From positions 1 through 45,000 of the forward strand of contig RPFO01000590.1 of NCBI GenBank assembly GCA_009746045.1: 45,000 nucleotides of DNA, written 5' to 3'. Each line of letters opens with the position of its first letter. Within the stretch, counting starts at the first letter, position 1. The notes beneath the pieces are model-generated. The model was not told the DNA's origin and made no database searches. It saw only the letters and a program-made list of their open reading frames with translations. Source of the DNA: Mesostigma viride. Lineage: Eukaryota; Streptophyta; Mesostigmatophyceae; Mesostigmatales; Mesostigmataceae. Below are positions 1 to 9,955 of the stretch, one piece after another. Made by a program: the position numbers and the translations under genes.

Positions 1-167
1 TGACATGTTTAGTTTCCACAGAAAAAACGATGCAAATTGTAGTCATGACATGCACCATAATAATTATAAATCGTTAAGACGGCAGTTCCACTAAAAATCA
101 TGAAAGTTCAATAAGACGGCAGCTCCACCACGTTACTTTTTTGTCGTTACAATACCAATGTCACAAT
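1..167. other. left-edge non-coding sequence
   Basis: I see no supported gene here. Two near-identical 16-bp direct repeats (aagacggcagttccac at 76-91 and the same with one C/T change at 113-128) lie about 37 bp apart. The sequence is AT-richer than the coding array that follows on the minus strand and may be its 3' flank. Confidence 0.4.
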
Positions 168-2691
168 CTAACGAAGAACGCCCATGAGATGAAGCCCAAC
201 AAGGCGATTAAGGTTCAAGCTAGGCTCGGCTGTGCCTCCCATTCCGCCTATGCCCATGCCCATGCCCATGCCCATGCCACCACCCATGCCAGCCATGCCC
301 ATGCCGCCGCCCATGCCCATGCCACCACCGCCCATGCCCATGCCACCACCGCCCATGCCCATGCCACCACCGCCCATGCCCATGCCACCACCGCCCATGC
401 CCATGCCACCACCGCCCATGCCCATGCCACCACCGCCCATGCCCATGCCACCACCGCCCATGCCCATGCCACCACCGCCCATGCCCATGCCACCACCGCC
501 CATGCCCATGCCACCACCGCCCATGCCCATGCCACCACCCATGCCAGCCATGCCCATGCCCATCCCACCGCCGCCCATGCCAGCCATGCCCATGCCAGCG
601 CCACCCATGCCAGCGCCACCCATGCCAGCCATGCCCATGCCACCACCCATGCCCATGGCACCGCCCATGCCCATGCCCATGCCACCGCCCATGCCCATGC
701 CCATGCCACCGCCCATGCCCATGCCCATGGCACCACCCATGCCCATGCCCATGCCCATGGCACCGCCCATGCCACCGCCCATGCCCATGCCCATGCCACC
801 ACCCATGCCCATGGCACCGCCCATGCCCATGGCACCGCCCATGGCACCGCCCATGCCCATGCCCATGCCACCGCCCATGCCCATGCCACCGCCCATGCCC
901 ATGCCCATACCACCGTCCATGCCCATGCCAACGCCGCCCGTGCCGCGCCACCCATGGCAGCGCCGCCCATGCCAGCGCCACCCATGCCAGCGCCACCCAT
1001 GGCAGCGCCGCCCATGCCAGCGCCACCCATGCCAGCGCCACCCATGCAGCGCCGCCCATGCCAGCGCCACCCATGCCAGCGCCACCCATGCCAGCGCCGC
1101 CCATGCCAGCACCACCCATGCCAGCGCCACCCATGCCACCGCCGCCCATGCCCGCGCCACCCATGCCAGCGCCGCCCATGCCAGCACCACCCATGCCAGC
1201 GCCACCCATGCTAGCGCCACCCATGCCACCGCCCATGCCTATGGTGCATCCCTTGCCAGTGCCGTCTGTGTCACTGCTGGTGCCCATCCCATCGGCAACC
1301 ATGTCTGCCGTGCCCATGTCCTTGTCGTTCCTGTGCTCGACCTTGGAGGCACTTGCACTCTTCAAGGCTAGTGCCGCCACAACTTGCTGGGCGACTTGCT
1401 GGGCTTGGTCTTTAAAAGCTACAGATAGATTCTCAAGCGCGTCCAGAACCTTGCTGGTAACCATGTCCTCACATGGCCCGGCATGATTTCTCTGAACTGG
1501 GTGAACTTCCAGTTTGGGTTTCTTTGGCGCGGGCTTGACTTCTGGCACATCCTTTGGCACATTTGTGAGGTCTGCTAAGGCTGCCCTGGTTGATCTCTTG
1601 GAGGGAGTCTTCCCGCTAGACGTGGGCGAGGGCCCCGCCAGCTGTGCAGTCTTCCGGGTCGACGTGGGCGTGGGCGGTGCCATCTTTTCAGGCAACAAGC
1701 TCGCCGTGGGCGAGGCCTTCCCGAAACGCGCCGACCCGCGCCTGGGTTGCTTGTCCTCCTCCTCGTCGTAAGGAAATGGAAGAAAGTCGGATCCCACCCG
1801 GCAGTAGGTCGCTGGGTACGCGGCGAAGGCATCCACCTGCAGTGGTGCCAAAAGTGGCGTTGCCACCGCCATCGTGGCCTGCCAGGATGGCCCCCGCAAG
1901 GTGTACGGGGAACCATTAGGCTCCATGAGTTGGTTGAATGGTTTGCCGATTGGCAATTTGGAAAACACTACCTGAGCAGAGCCATCGATGATAGGCTTAT
2001 CGCTCCTGCGGACTCTGATGTTCTTGGCAAGGGCAAGGACAGTTTTTGCCATAAAGGCGCCCTTGCTTGGAATCACCGAGATTGCCACGAAGGTTGCGTG
2101 GGGCTTGCTCGTTGAAAAGATGCAGCCCGGCTGCAAGGTCGGCGTTGACCCGGATGGAAGCGGCGGCTGGTTGATATTAGCCGGACGCCGTGCATTCCCC
2201 ATCCCACTGCCGTGACTGCTGTGGCTACCATCCTTGCCTTCCGTGCCACCATCGCCCCCGCTGTCGCCCTCGCCGTCGCCCCCCCCCTCGCCCCCGCCGT
2301 CACCCCCGCCGTCACCCCCGCCGTCGCCCCGGCCGTCCCCCCGCCGTCGCCGCGGCACCCCCCCCGCTGTCGCCCCCGCCATCGCCGCGGCCCCCCCCCG
2401 GCTGTCGCCCCCGCCGTCGCCCCCGCCGTCGCCCCCGCCCTCTCCCCCGCCGTCACCCACGCCGTTGCCCCCGCTGCCGCGCCCACCGCCGCCCCCACCA
2501 TCGCCATCGCCGTCGCCCCCGCCGTCGGTGTCGCTATCGCCATCGCCATGGCCATCGCCATCGCCATCGCCATCGCCATCGCCATCGCCATCGCCGTCGC
2601 CGTCGCTATAACCATGGCGATGGCGATCAACTGGCGCCCCCCAGCGCCCTCCTGCGTAAACATGTCGCGAAGCAGCAGCAAAATATACCAT
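168..2691 (-). CDS. low-complexity Met/Gly- and Gly/Asp-repeat protein; probably transposon-associated; two frameshifts
   Basis: I do not recognise the function. Read on the minus strand, it opens with Gly/Asp runs from GATGGC-type microsatellites (about 2610-2230). A unique segment follows (about 2210-1250) with PYTLRGPSWQATMAV, an acidic patch (PYDEEEDKQPRR), a Ser/Thr-Pro-rich stretch (TPTSTRKTAQLAGPSPTSSG) and a short helical segment near 1440-1380 (LDALENLSVAFKDQAQQ). The C-terminus is almost pure Met-Gly repeat, with 15-bp units (MGGAG) and then 21-bp units (MGMGGGG). The Met/Gly frame is broken by a one-base loss near 1046 (cccatgcagcgcc against the usual cccatgccagcgcc) and again near 945, after which it stays open to a stop near 168. 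The start is uncertain: the frame may be the second exon of the zinc-finger gene at 3515-3131. A degenerate copy of part of the unique segment at 14074-14163 argues that it belongs to a multicopy, probably mobile, element. Confidence 0.45.
311..539. repeat. 21-bp tandem array (Met-Gly-Met-Gly-Gly-Gly-Gly coding)
   Basis: About ten near-perfect copies of a 21-bp unit (cgcccatgcccatgccacca plus c). The length is a multiple of three, so one minus-strand frame reads MGMGGGG repeatedly. It is flanked by less regular Met/Gly units from 250 to 945. Confidence 0.85.
946..1228. repeat. 15-bp tandem array (Met-Gly-Gly-Ala-Gly coding)
   Basis: About eighteen copies of catgccagcgccacc with C/G and A/G variants. 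One unit near 1046 has lost a single C, which shifts the minus-strand Met/Gly frame. Confidence 0.8.
2527..2610. repeat. (GCCATC)n microsatellite
   Basis: A hexanucleotide run with a few interruptions. On the minus strand it encodes alternating Gly-Asp at the start of the low-complexity frame. Imperfect GCCCCC/GCCGTC units continue leftward to about 2270. Confidence 0.8.
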
Positions 2692-2797
2692 GACGTGTTG
2701 TTAAACCACCAACCCTAATTTTGAGGGGGGTTTATACAAACGCCGGACAACCCATGACACCCTAACTCCTTTTAGTAATGCAACGACAAGAACTGTG

Positions 2798-2949
2798 CCT
2801 GGCAAGCCAAAAAAAAAATTTACCCTCGCGGGGGCGCTGGAAAACGGCAAAGGCAAAGCGGAGCCCGCCGCCTTTGGGCGGGCGTAGCGGAGCCTTTGCC
2901 GTTTTCCAGCGCCCCCGCGAGGGGAAATTTTTTTTTTTGGCTTGCCAGG
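2798..2949. repeat. GC-rich palindrome with 56-bp arms
   Basis: Left arm 2798-2853 and right arm 2893-2949 are near-perfect reverse complements (cctggcaagcc with an A run against a T run with ggcttgccagg). The centre is about 40 bp and itself partly palindromic (gcggagcccgccgcc and gcgggcgtagcgga). It lies between the zinc-finger exon and the Met/Gly frame, possibly in an intron. It resembles the short GC-rich palindromic repeats known from green-algal organelle genomes; that is a resemblance only. Confidence 0.8.
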
Positions 2950-3078
2950 CGCTGTAGCGTTTCTCATACAGATTTCTCAAATCAGGGCAGCAATAAGATG
3001 ATTTGCATCCCAAAGGCGCTGTAGCAATGCTCATACAGATTTCTCAAAACAGGGCAGCGATAAGATGATTTGCATCCC
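2948..3078. repeat. 67-bp-period tandem duplication
   Basis: Two copies, 2948-3011 and 3015-3078, share ggcgctgtagc, ctcatacagatttctcaaa and aagatgatttgcatccc with only a few substitutions. The first copy abuts the right arm of the palindrome. Confidence 0.85.
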
Positions 3079-3130
3079 CAAGGAGGAAGGGAAGAACAAG
3101 AGCATGTCATACAGTATTCCGTCCGCTTAC

Positions 3131-3515
3131 CGACCTGCTTTTTGCCCGTGGCATCCATCACGTGCTTGCCGGTTCTGCCCGTCTTGCCTAACAAGTAGGC
3201 GTCTACATCGTCCAGGCCATCCCCTTCTAGTATGGCCTGCTCGCCGGCTAGGAGGGCCATGTCCTCAGCTTCCTCTTTGTCATCGTCTTTATCCTCATCA
3301 CAGGCGGCTTTAGTGGGGCCCGCCGGCTGTGGCTTGTCCTGTTTTTTAGTCTCGCCCCCCTGCTGGCATTTCGTGCAGATCCTCACTTGGCCATACCCCT
3401 CTTCTCCCTGGCCGATGCCACAAATCCCGTGCATCCACACACCGCATGTGCACTTATGGGCAGCTCCTGTCAACTCAGGACAACCCCCACATAATTGCAG
3501 GGGAATGTCCTCCAT
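3131..3515 (-). CDS. PHD-like zinc-finger protein, first exon (partial gene)
   Basis: The exon begins MEDIPLQLCGGCPELTGAA and carries one zinc-binding module with spacing C-x2-C-x9-C-x-C-x4-H-x2-C-x14-C-x2-C (last pair ICTKC). This is the order of a PHD/treble-clef cross-brace, so protein, nucleic-acid or chromatin binding is plausible but not shown. An acidic Asp/Glu/Lys linker (DEDKDDDKEEAEDMALLAGE) and a basic end (ATGKKQVG) follow. I chose ATG 3515 because the frame upstream is only a duplicated 24-bp repeat giving HTRQTSRT twice. A strong donor (G|GTAAGC) ends the exon at 3131; the alternative is CAG|GTCGGT at 3135. The next exon is not certain; the Met/Gly frame at 2691-168 is the best candidate. 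The transposase gene at 4591 diverges from it. Confidence 0.5.
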
Positions 3516-3808
3516 GGAAACTAGCGTCCGCGATGTCTGTCGTGTGTGCGTCCGCGATGTCTGTCGTGTGTGCGCCTGTGCAGAGCCCATTGCTGTCTAT
3601 AGCCGTGTCGAAATTTAAATGACGCGCGCGTCTCTGGCTGTGTGCGCCTGGTAGCCGGCCGGTAGGGCTGGCAGGCACGTGTCTATAGCCAGGTCGTAGC
3701 CCAGCCATTTTCTGTTTAGCGCCAAAATGTCCAAGTCCAGGTCGATCATCTATGCTACAGAGAGGCTACCGGTATGCGCTATAGCCAGGCTACCGACCAG
3801 GCCATTCT

Positions 3809-4128
3809 GTAGCCGGGCTATAGCCAGGCTACCGACCAGGCTATAGCCTGCTCTTGCCCAAGCCATTTTCCCTGGTTATTGTACGGTGCTGAGCTATGAT
3901 TGGGCTACGAACGGTTACAAAAAAGGGTGCTTAGCTACGATTGGGCTACGAACGGTTACAAAGTTCAGGTCTCTAGTGTAACCGTTCGTAGCCCAATCAT
4001 AGCTCAGCACCCTTTTTTGTAACCGTTCGTAGCCCAATCATAGCTCAGCACCGTACAATAACCAGAGAAAATGGCTTGGGCAAGAGCAGGCTATAGCCTG
4101 GTCGGTAGCCTGGCTATAGCCCGGCTAC
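3809..4128. repeat. large palindrome, 152-bp arms
   Basis: Arms 3809-3960 and 3977-4128 are near-perfect reverse complements around a 16-bp centre (agttcaggtctctag core). Each arm is built from an outer block rich in ctatagcc/ggctatag and two copies of a 36-40-bp unit (ggtgctgagctatgattggg followed by ctacgaacggttacaaa). This is a foldback or MITE-like structure. Confidence 0.9.
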
Positions 4129-4350
4129 GAACGGTTACAAAAGAGGTGCTGAGCTATGATTGGGCTACGAACGGTTACAAAAAAGGGTGCTTAGCTACGA
4201 TTGGGCTACGAACGGTTACAAAGTTCAGGTCTCTAGTGTAACCGTTCGTAGCCCAATCATAGCTCAGCACCGTACAATAACCAGGGAAAATGGCTTGGGC
4301 AAGAGCAGGCTATAGCCTGGTCGGTAGCCTGGCTATAGCCCGGCTACAGA
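4122..4350. repeat. second, partial copy of the same palindrome
   Basis: The same units recur: forward units at 4145-4184 and 4185-4222, the same 16-bp centre, one reverse unit at 4237-4272, then the outer block (caagagcaggctatagcctg) to about 4347. One reverse unit is missing compared with the first palindrome, so the block looks like an unequal duplication. Confidence 0.85.
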
Positions 4351-4500
4351 ATGGGCTACGAGCCTGCGACCTGGCGGCTGGCTACGACCTTCATAGCCGG
4401 GGAACCCGGCCTCAGCAGCCTGCATGCGGCACAGCCGATCCAGATCAAGGAGACAGCCAGCGCAGGCCAGAAAGGATTCGTCGCCACCATGAGCAAGGGC

Positions 4501-4532
4501 ACGCCGCGGTTGCCGCCTTGCAACCGCGGCGT
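4501..4532. repeat. perfect 13-bp hairpin upstream of the transposase start
   Basis: acgccgcggttgc, a 6-nt loop, then gcaaccgcggcgt. It sits about 60 bp before the ATG at 4591, in the expected 5' UTR or promoter of the transposase gene. Confidence 0.7.
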
Positions 4533-4590
4533 GCTCAGTATTTATTTCGATAATGAATGGCATCCTCATCAGGCATCATAAGCAACTATC

Positions 4591-7500
4591 ATGGATGAAT
4601 CAGCCCAGAATCTTCGTGCTGCAAAGCCCGGAAGGCGCTCAGCATTGGTCACATACGCATCTCGTATTGACCCAAGATCTATCAATGAAGATCTATCCAT
4701 AGATTGCAAGTGTAGTGCAAGGTGCTTGCGAGATCCCCGGCATGCCATTAGACTAGTGTCGGTTCCGCCTGCGGCTAGGCAACTATTCTGGCTAGCACAC
4801 AACCAGAGCTTGCGTCAAGACTTCGTGACGTCGCTGCTTCAAAGGGCAGGGGTTCAGCATATCGTAATAAAGGAACCAGGTTCGTTCTTTTTTCGTTATG
4901 TTGTAAACTGGTACCCTAGTTATAGACATCCGCGCCCCTAGTAGCTGGGCCATGGAAGACCCTGATCCTATGGCTTTGAATCTTGCATTGTTCCAGGTGT
5001 CCAGTAAATTAGAACGCCATTTTCTGCGTATGTCAAGCATGTTCTTGCATTGATTTTCTTTGCAATGCTTCCAATCTGTGAAAGGCCACTACTCCGAGCA
5101 CGAACGCCATCCGGCTTTTTCAGCCCTTACACGTTTTTCTAGGCGTCGTAATGGCGAAATTTTCTGTTTTGCTGGGACGTTTCGTTGTTACGGCTGAGTA
5201 GTAAGTAAAAGAGACCTAAATAACTAGTACACATGCTGTTATGGCTAGTAAGGGTGCCAGCTAACTAGGGGCCAAGCTATCATGTCGGTACGTGTTATGT
5301 TGAATAACATGTTTTCCGCTTTGCTTTGGGGGTGCTTGTTGGTTGGACTTTTGCAGCTCCCGGGGGGAGCCAAAAATCCTATGACGTCAACGTGCCACTT
5401 ATTCTGGACGTGCCTGTGGGGAACGACATCATCGAGGTCAAATGCTGTCATCGGGCCATGCGGCAGCTGTTGGGCATTCAGCATTCGGTTTGGCGCACTT
5501 ACCTTGCACAGGCGGCGGCCAGTTTCTCCATGCCGGTGGATGGGGATGTCTTGGATTATCATGGGCTCACTGAGGAGGACCTGGCCGATGTCGCCAAGCA
5601 TCCGGGCGGCTCTTCGGCGAAGGAGTGGTGTGCAGCGTGGCAGATGGACTTCGCAAAGGAATGTGGGGACTACGACCCTGCGAGAGCGGCCAACGAGATT
5701 CTCTTGGGTGACTTGAATATGAAGCAATGCTGGGAACACGAGTACAAGGAGGACCTCAGGTTAGAATGCGGGGAAGATGAGGCCCTGTTCAAGTCTCTAT
5801 GTCTCAGCTACAGTCCCTTTATGAAATGCTGGAAGCAAGTAGCCCTTGGAAACTATTGGCCAGGTAGTCCTAAGATTCGCATGCTGGAGTACACGAGGAA
5901 TGTGGGTGTCTGCCAGACGTGCGTTCTTTTGCGGACGCTGCGCCGAGGTGCCGGTTCTGGAGAGCGGCGAAAACGCTATGACCTGGAGCGCCGGAAGCAC
6001 ATGGCTTTGGTCCGCCGCGAAAGACGTGAGTACGCGAGGCTGTGCCGCCTGGCGATCAAGGGGCTAATCTTGCTTTTCTGCTTAGACAAGATTGACAGCA
6101 CCAAGACCTTGTCACCCCTGGTAGCTAATGCACCTAAGGGCTGGGAGCAGAATCGGGCTAAATGCCTTGAATTCAGTTTGTATTGCGGCATCATATTGGG
6201 TGGCACCTCGACGTTTTTTCCCGTGTGGCCATGGGTGGAGGTACATGGGCAGTCTGGCAGCGTGACGTGCACGATGCTAGAGTGCATGTTGGCTGACTGG
6301 GAGGCGGCCAAGTCGTGGGAGGCTGCCAGCCAGCCTCGTCCAACGGAAGCCCATTTTCAGCTGGACGGAGGGAGCGAGAACAGGAATGACACCGTATTGC
6401 TCTGGGCAGCCAAGTTGGTGGAGGATGGCCGCTTCGACAAGGTTCACATCCACAGGTTGATGCGTGGGCATTCTCACGTTGATCCTGACCAGCGCTTCGG
6501 CCACTTGTGGGCAACGGTGGCCAAGAGTGGACGTGGCAAGGACGTGGTTGTCTACGGTGCGCCTGACGACTTCTTTGATGCCATCTTGAGCGCTTTTGAG
6601 CATGCGGACGTGGTGGCAGCTGAAGACATGAGCGCCAAGACTCCAGCTGGGACCCGGGTGAAGGTTTTAGGCTGCGTGTATGATGTCGCGGCCTGGCTGC
6701 TGCACCGGAAGGAACCAAACTTAGCTGGCTGGAGCATGGCACTAGACTACATGCCTCCAAGCGCTGACTCTGAAGATGGTCTCCCTACGCGGACTGGCAA
6801 GGCTGCTCGCTGCCACCACACCTCATTTCGGAAAGTGCAAGGCAACCCAGAGGTGTGGATGAGCTACCAGTGCTACATCGTCACGCAGCCGCGGCCAGAT
6901 GGTGTACTCTCAGGGCGTGTTCTCGCCTATGATCAGCAGGGGCGTCCCCTGTATGGCATTCGCGTGTTTGATCCGGACATTCCTTGCGCGACCGCAGGGC
7001 CCCTGCTGGCTGGTCTCAACCTGCGATACCTGGAGGTGAGTAATTTGAATCATGGTGAAGCTGTAAGCATTTGCTACCAAGTTTGCTTTCATTACTCGTC
7101 ATACCTCTTGGTTATTTGATGTATTCTTTGTCCATTGGTGCAACCTTATCTAAATTTGGCCTCGGATATGCTCGACTTAAGTACTCCTTGTCCATGTCGC
7201 ACTGCTCTGCCCATGCATGCAGGAGAACATCCCAAGAATCAAGCTATTCGTGGGCGGGCTGCATGGTACCGTGTGGGCTCAGTATTTCGTCGACGCGAAG
7301 ACAAAGGTGAACCGGTTGATCCGGTGGGCAGAATTTTGGCCAAAGGTCCCCAAGGGCATTGACACTGTCCCCGCGGAGTGGAGGCCTCCTGAATGGCCCC
7401 GCCCTTCCCCGCGCAGTGCGCCGACGCCTCTGCCAGCAGCAACATACGAGGAGGAGGAACTGGCTTTGGCCATCGCGGCTGCTGTAGAGCCGTTGGTGCC

Positions 7501-8344
7501 TTCTGTACGACATGCGGGCTTTACGCAGGCGCAGTGGGATGAGGCGAATAGGGCCATAGCCTTCGACATAGCTGCAGCCCAAGCGTCTGTAGGCCTTGAA
7601 GAGGGGCACCCAGTTATTGTAGCCCATCCTTGTTTGGCTGAAGGCAACACCAAGTTTACGTGGACACCTGCTCTGTACGGTGTAGTCCACAAGACGCCTG
7701 CGCCAGGGGACACGACCGTCTTGGTAGAATGTTTTCATGCTGATCACTACGCTGCCAAGTGGCTCAGGTGGCATCCATCATCTGCCGGCGTACCGGTGTC
7801 ATCATCATTGCCCGTCCATGTGTATGCGGTGCCCAAGGGGGACGTGCTCCTTTCGTCGTGGCCAGGGCCCACCAAGGCGAAGCCAAACACCGTAAAGCTT
7901 ACAAAGGGGGGGTGCCTGGCTGCAGCCACTGTAGATGCCCTGCAACAAGTAGTGAAGGATGACAGACTTTGTTTTGCAGAGTACAAGAATGCAGCAGCTG
8001 CTAGGGCTAGGAACAGCGAGGCTTGGGAGAAGCGGGTAGCGGATGGTATCATGGTGTCCACTCCCATCTGTAGATGGTATGCTGTGGGAGCTGGCAAAAA
8101 AAGATTTCACGGTAGGGTAACAGCAATAGACGCGGGCTCTCGCTTGGCCGCCGTGCTGTGGGATGACGGTGAGAAGGACGTGCTTCCGTATGATGATCTA
8201 CAAGCAGTCCTTTGTTCTTGCCCAGGTGCTGTGCTGCCCGAGCTTCTAGCCACGGACCACAATGCCGGGCAGGAGCTCTTGAGTAATACAGCTAGAGACG
8301 AGCGTGTGGCCCCTCCAGCCCCCCTGAGCGTAGGCAGCAGCTAA
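4591..8344 (+). CDS. DUF7869-like (RNase H-like) transposase-type protein, three exons
   Basis: Model: exons 4591-4879, 5357-7035 and 7223-8344, joining in phase for 1,029 residues; donors G|GTTCGT and GAG|GTGAGT, acceptors TTTTGCAG and ATGCATGCAG. Exon 1 carries a Cys cluster (CKCSARC, residues 39-45); exon 2 has a second pair (VCQTC, about 282-285). The core matches what I recall of the DUF7869 family: an aspartate in DKIDSTK (about residue 343), QLDGGSEN (D about 433) and GHSHVDPDQRFG (about 467-477). These fit an RNase H-fold nuclease with acidic catalytic residues. The C-terminal part (IPRIKLFVGGLHGTVW onward) is less familiar. Just after the stop another frame stays open to 8479 and encodes an acidic Ser/Glu/Asp tail, so this copy may have lost its true C-terminus by an indel. 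Cutting and joining DNA is inferred from the family. It diverges from the minus-strand zinc-finger gene across the palindromes. Confidence 0.72.
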
Positions 8345-8479
8345 CTAGGGGGTGCCGCCGTAGCGCGCCCGTCGATTCCCCGGGCAGCGATCAGGCAAGT
8401 GAGGGGGAAGAGTCTGAGGATGAGGAGCCCAGTGCTGAGGACAGTGCCACATCTGAATCTGATACGTCTGTGGACTAGT

Positions 8480-8875
8480 CTAGTGAACCAAATGGTCACG
8501 GTTTAAGTTCCATCTGTGGGTTGCATCACTTGGTTGGCATAAGTGATCTGTTTTTGTCAAATATGTTATTGCAGTGTGGGAAGAAATTCAACAATTTGTT
8601 GTTTATCGATTATCTTTGGTGTTTATGCATAATATAAGCCTTAACTAATGATAAACCTAACTAGAATAAAACATGCACTTTCATGTCCACATGGTGTGAC
8701 TGTGCAAATTGCATGATTTATGGGGCTTTAGTGGGTCTCTATAGTCAAGGGGTGTGTTTCCAACCCCCACTAGGTACCAAACTCCGCCACAATGCATGAC
8801 AACCCATAAAATAACCCAAGACATGTATAAATTGACACGTAGGACGCAAAATGTGCATACTTTGAGTTTGCTCAC
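8480..8875. other. non-coding, AT-richer flank
   Basis: Downstream of the transposase block. I see no convincing reading frame, only A/T-rich sequence (for example around 8590-8670). It may be 3' flank of the transposon and intron of the decayed BED gene. Confidence 0.4.
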
Positions 8876-9183
8876 TTGACAGACATGGCCAAGTTGTGCT
8901 GCTTCTTGGCGTCTGACTGCTGCGACTTGTTGTTTTACATCCTGAGAAACTTGCTCCGGATATTCGGTGGAATTTTGTCGCAGGGTAACATCCCTTCCCC
9001 TGCGATTCCGGCAAAGTGTGCACGGACTCGGAATACGCTGATTGCCCCCGCCCCGTATGAGAACTTCTTGTTGCAAAATGAGCAGAACTTATTCGACACA
9101 AACTGCGTTTTGTTACTAACAGCATCTGTGACTGCTTCTTTCTTCTCGAGAACGAAATCCCATTCAGGCCCTTTCTTCCTCAT
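8876..9183 (-). pseudogene. BED-type zinc finger of a hAT-like transposase, nonsense-mutated
   Basis: The minus-strand frame begins MRKKGPEWDFVLEKK and contains FCSFCNKKFSYGAGAISVFR, then RAHFAGIAGEGMLPC and KIPPNIRSKF. This is the C-x2-C ... H-x-AG-x2-G ... C layout of the BED finger at the N-terminus of hAT transposases, which binds DNA at the element ends. The frame is cut by TAA at 8935-8937 but continues in the same frame as NNKSQQSDAKKQHNLAM to a good donor (GTCAA|GTGAGC, last exon base 8876), so a single stop mutation seems to have killed it. I found no catalytic hAT domain to the left. Confidence 0.6.
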
Positions 9184-9719
9184 GGCTGCAAATCGAAAAT
9201 GGCTGCACACTGTCGCACAGTCGCACTGGCCTCGTCGTCGCTATAATTGCATTACACCGTCAGTAGCACAGCTGGCATTTGCTGGCACACTGATATTATG
9301 CGTTACGTACCTAGTCCTAGCTGTCTCCTACCGGCCAAACATTTTGCAAGGCTTGCGCTTTATGAAAAGAACTGTACGCATCTACTTCTAGTAGTAAAAA
9401 TCTCAAATGTGCAGTGAGCGCGCCGCGCCCAGAATCTGGGCACCGCGCCAGTGCCCGCTGCCCGCTGGTACCCCCGAAAAATTCTAAGTCCAAACCGCGT
9501 GGTCAGACGTAAAATACGCGTAAAATACGTCGAGGCCCATAATATGCTTTATCCCGCATTTTATCGCAAAAGTGCGGCGTACATAACAACCCGGTGGCCA
9601 ACTGAGCAAACTCATGGCCACCAGCTCTCCCCAAAGAAATTCAACATAAATGCATGCTTGGTACCAAGGGGTGGCCAGAAATGGCTTTTAGGCCATACAC
9701 AACAAATGTGCAAAGATGT
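9184..9719. other. no gene recognised
   Basis: This holds the upstream side of the BED pseudogene and a GC-rich patch near 9420-9475. A plus-strand open frame across 8876-9391 is the complement of the BED exon and shows no domain. Confidence 0.4.
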
Positions 9720-9751
9720 GCAACTCAGTCCGTTTTTTAGGACTGAGTTGC
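9720..9751. repeat. 12-bp perfect hairpin
   Basis: gcaactcagtcc, a short T-rich loop, then ggactgagttgc. It lies next to the end of the dispersed repeat copy that starts at 9767. Confidence 0.6.
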
Positions 9752-9766
9752 TACGGTTTAAGGGTT

Positions 9767-9955
9767 AATGCATTCTGGGCTACTTCCTGCAAGGGTAAGG
9801 TGTAAACTACACCAGCTCTGGGTGCACAAAGTGCACCTGCACCACTATGTATTCCAGCAGCTAAGGTGCGGGCATATAGGGTGGAAGATGATCATGGCTA
9901 AAGAATGGCTAGGGCATGGCATTTTGAGCAGAGATCAGCAACTCGCTGCCGATGG
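9767..9955 (-). mobile_element. dispersed repeat family R1, copy 1 (3'-truncated)
   Basis: The reverse complement carries the R1 signature: tagccatgatcatcttccac, tggtgcaggtgcac, tgtgcacccagagc, tagtttacac and caggaagtagcccagaatg. The same blocks occur in direct orientation near 14550, 16071 and 39084. This copy stops before the ccatatgccccttctc block and has no (TTAA)n tail. Confidence 0.7.

Noticed and set aside
141-1371. Plus-strand His/Ala- and Met/Pro-repeat proteins
   Set aside because: They are complements of the minus-strand Met/Gly array; the minus strand continues into unique sequence, the plus strand does not.
5255-8353. The 14-bp repeat cagctaactagggg on both sides of the transposase exons as a target duplication or terminal repeat
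   Set aside because: The left copy lies within intron 1 of my gene model and the right copy overlaps the stop codon, so it cannot mark element ends; probably chance.
8876-9391. Plus-strand 171-residue membrane-like protein
   Set aside because: It is the complement of the BED zinc-finger exon, which has a clear motif on the minus strand.
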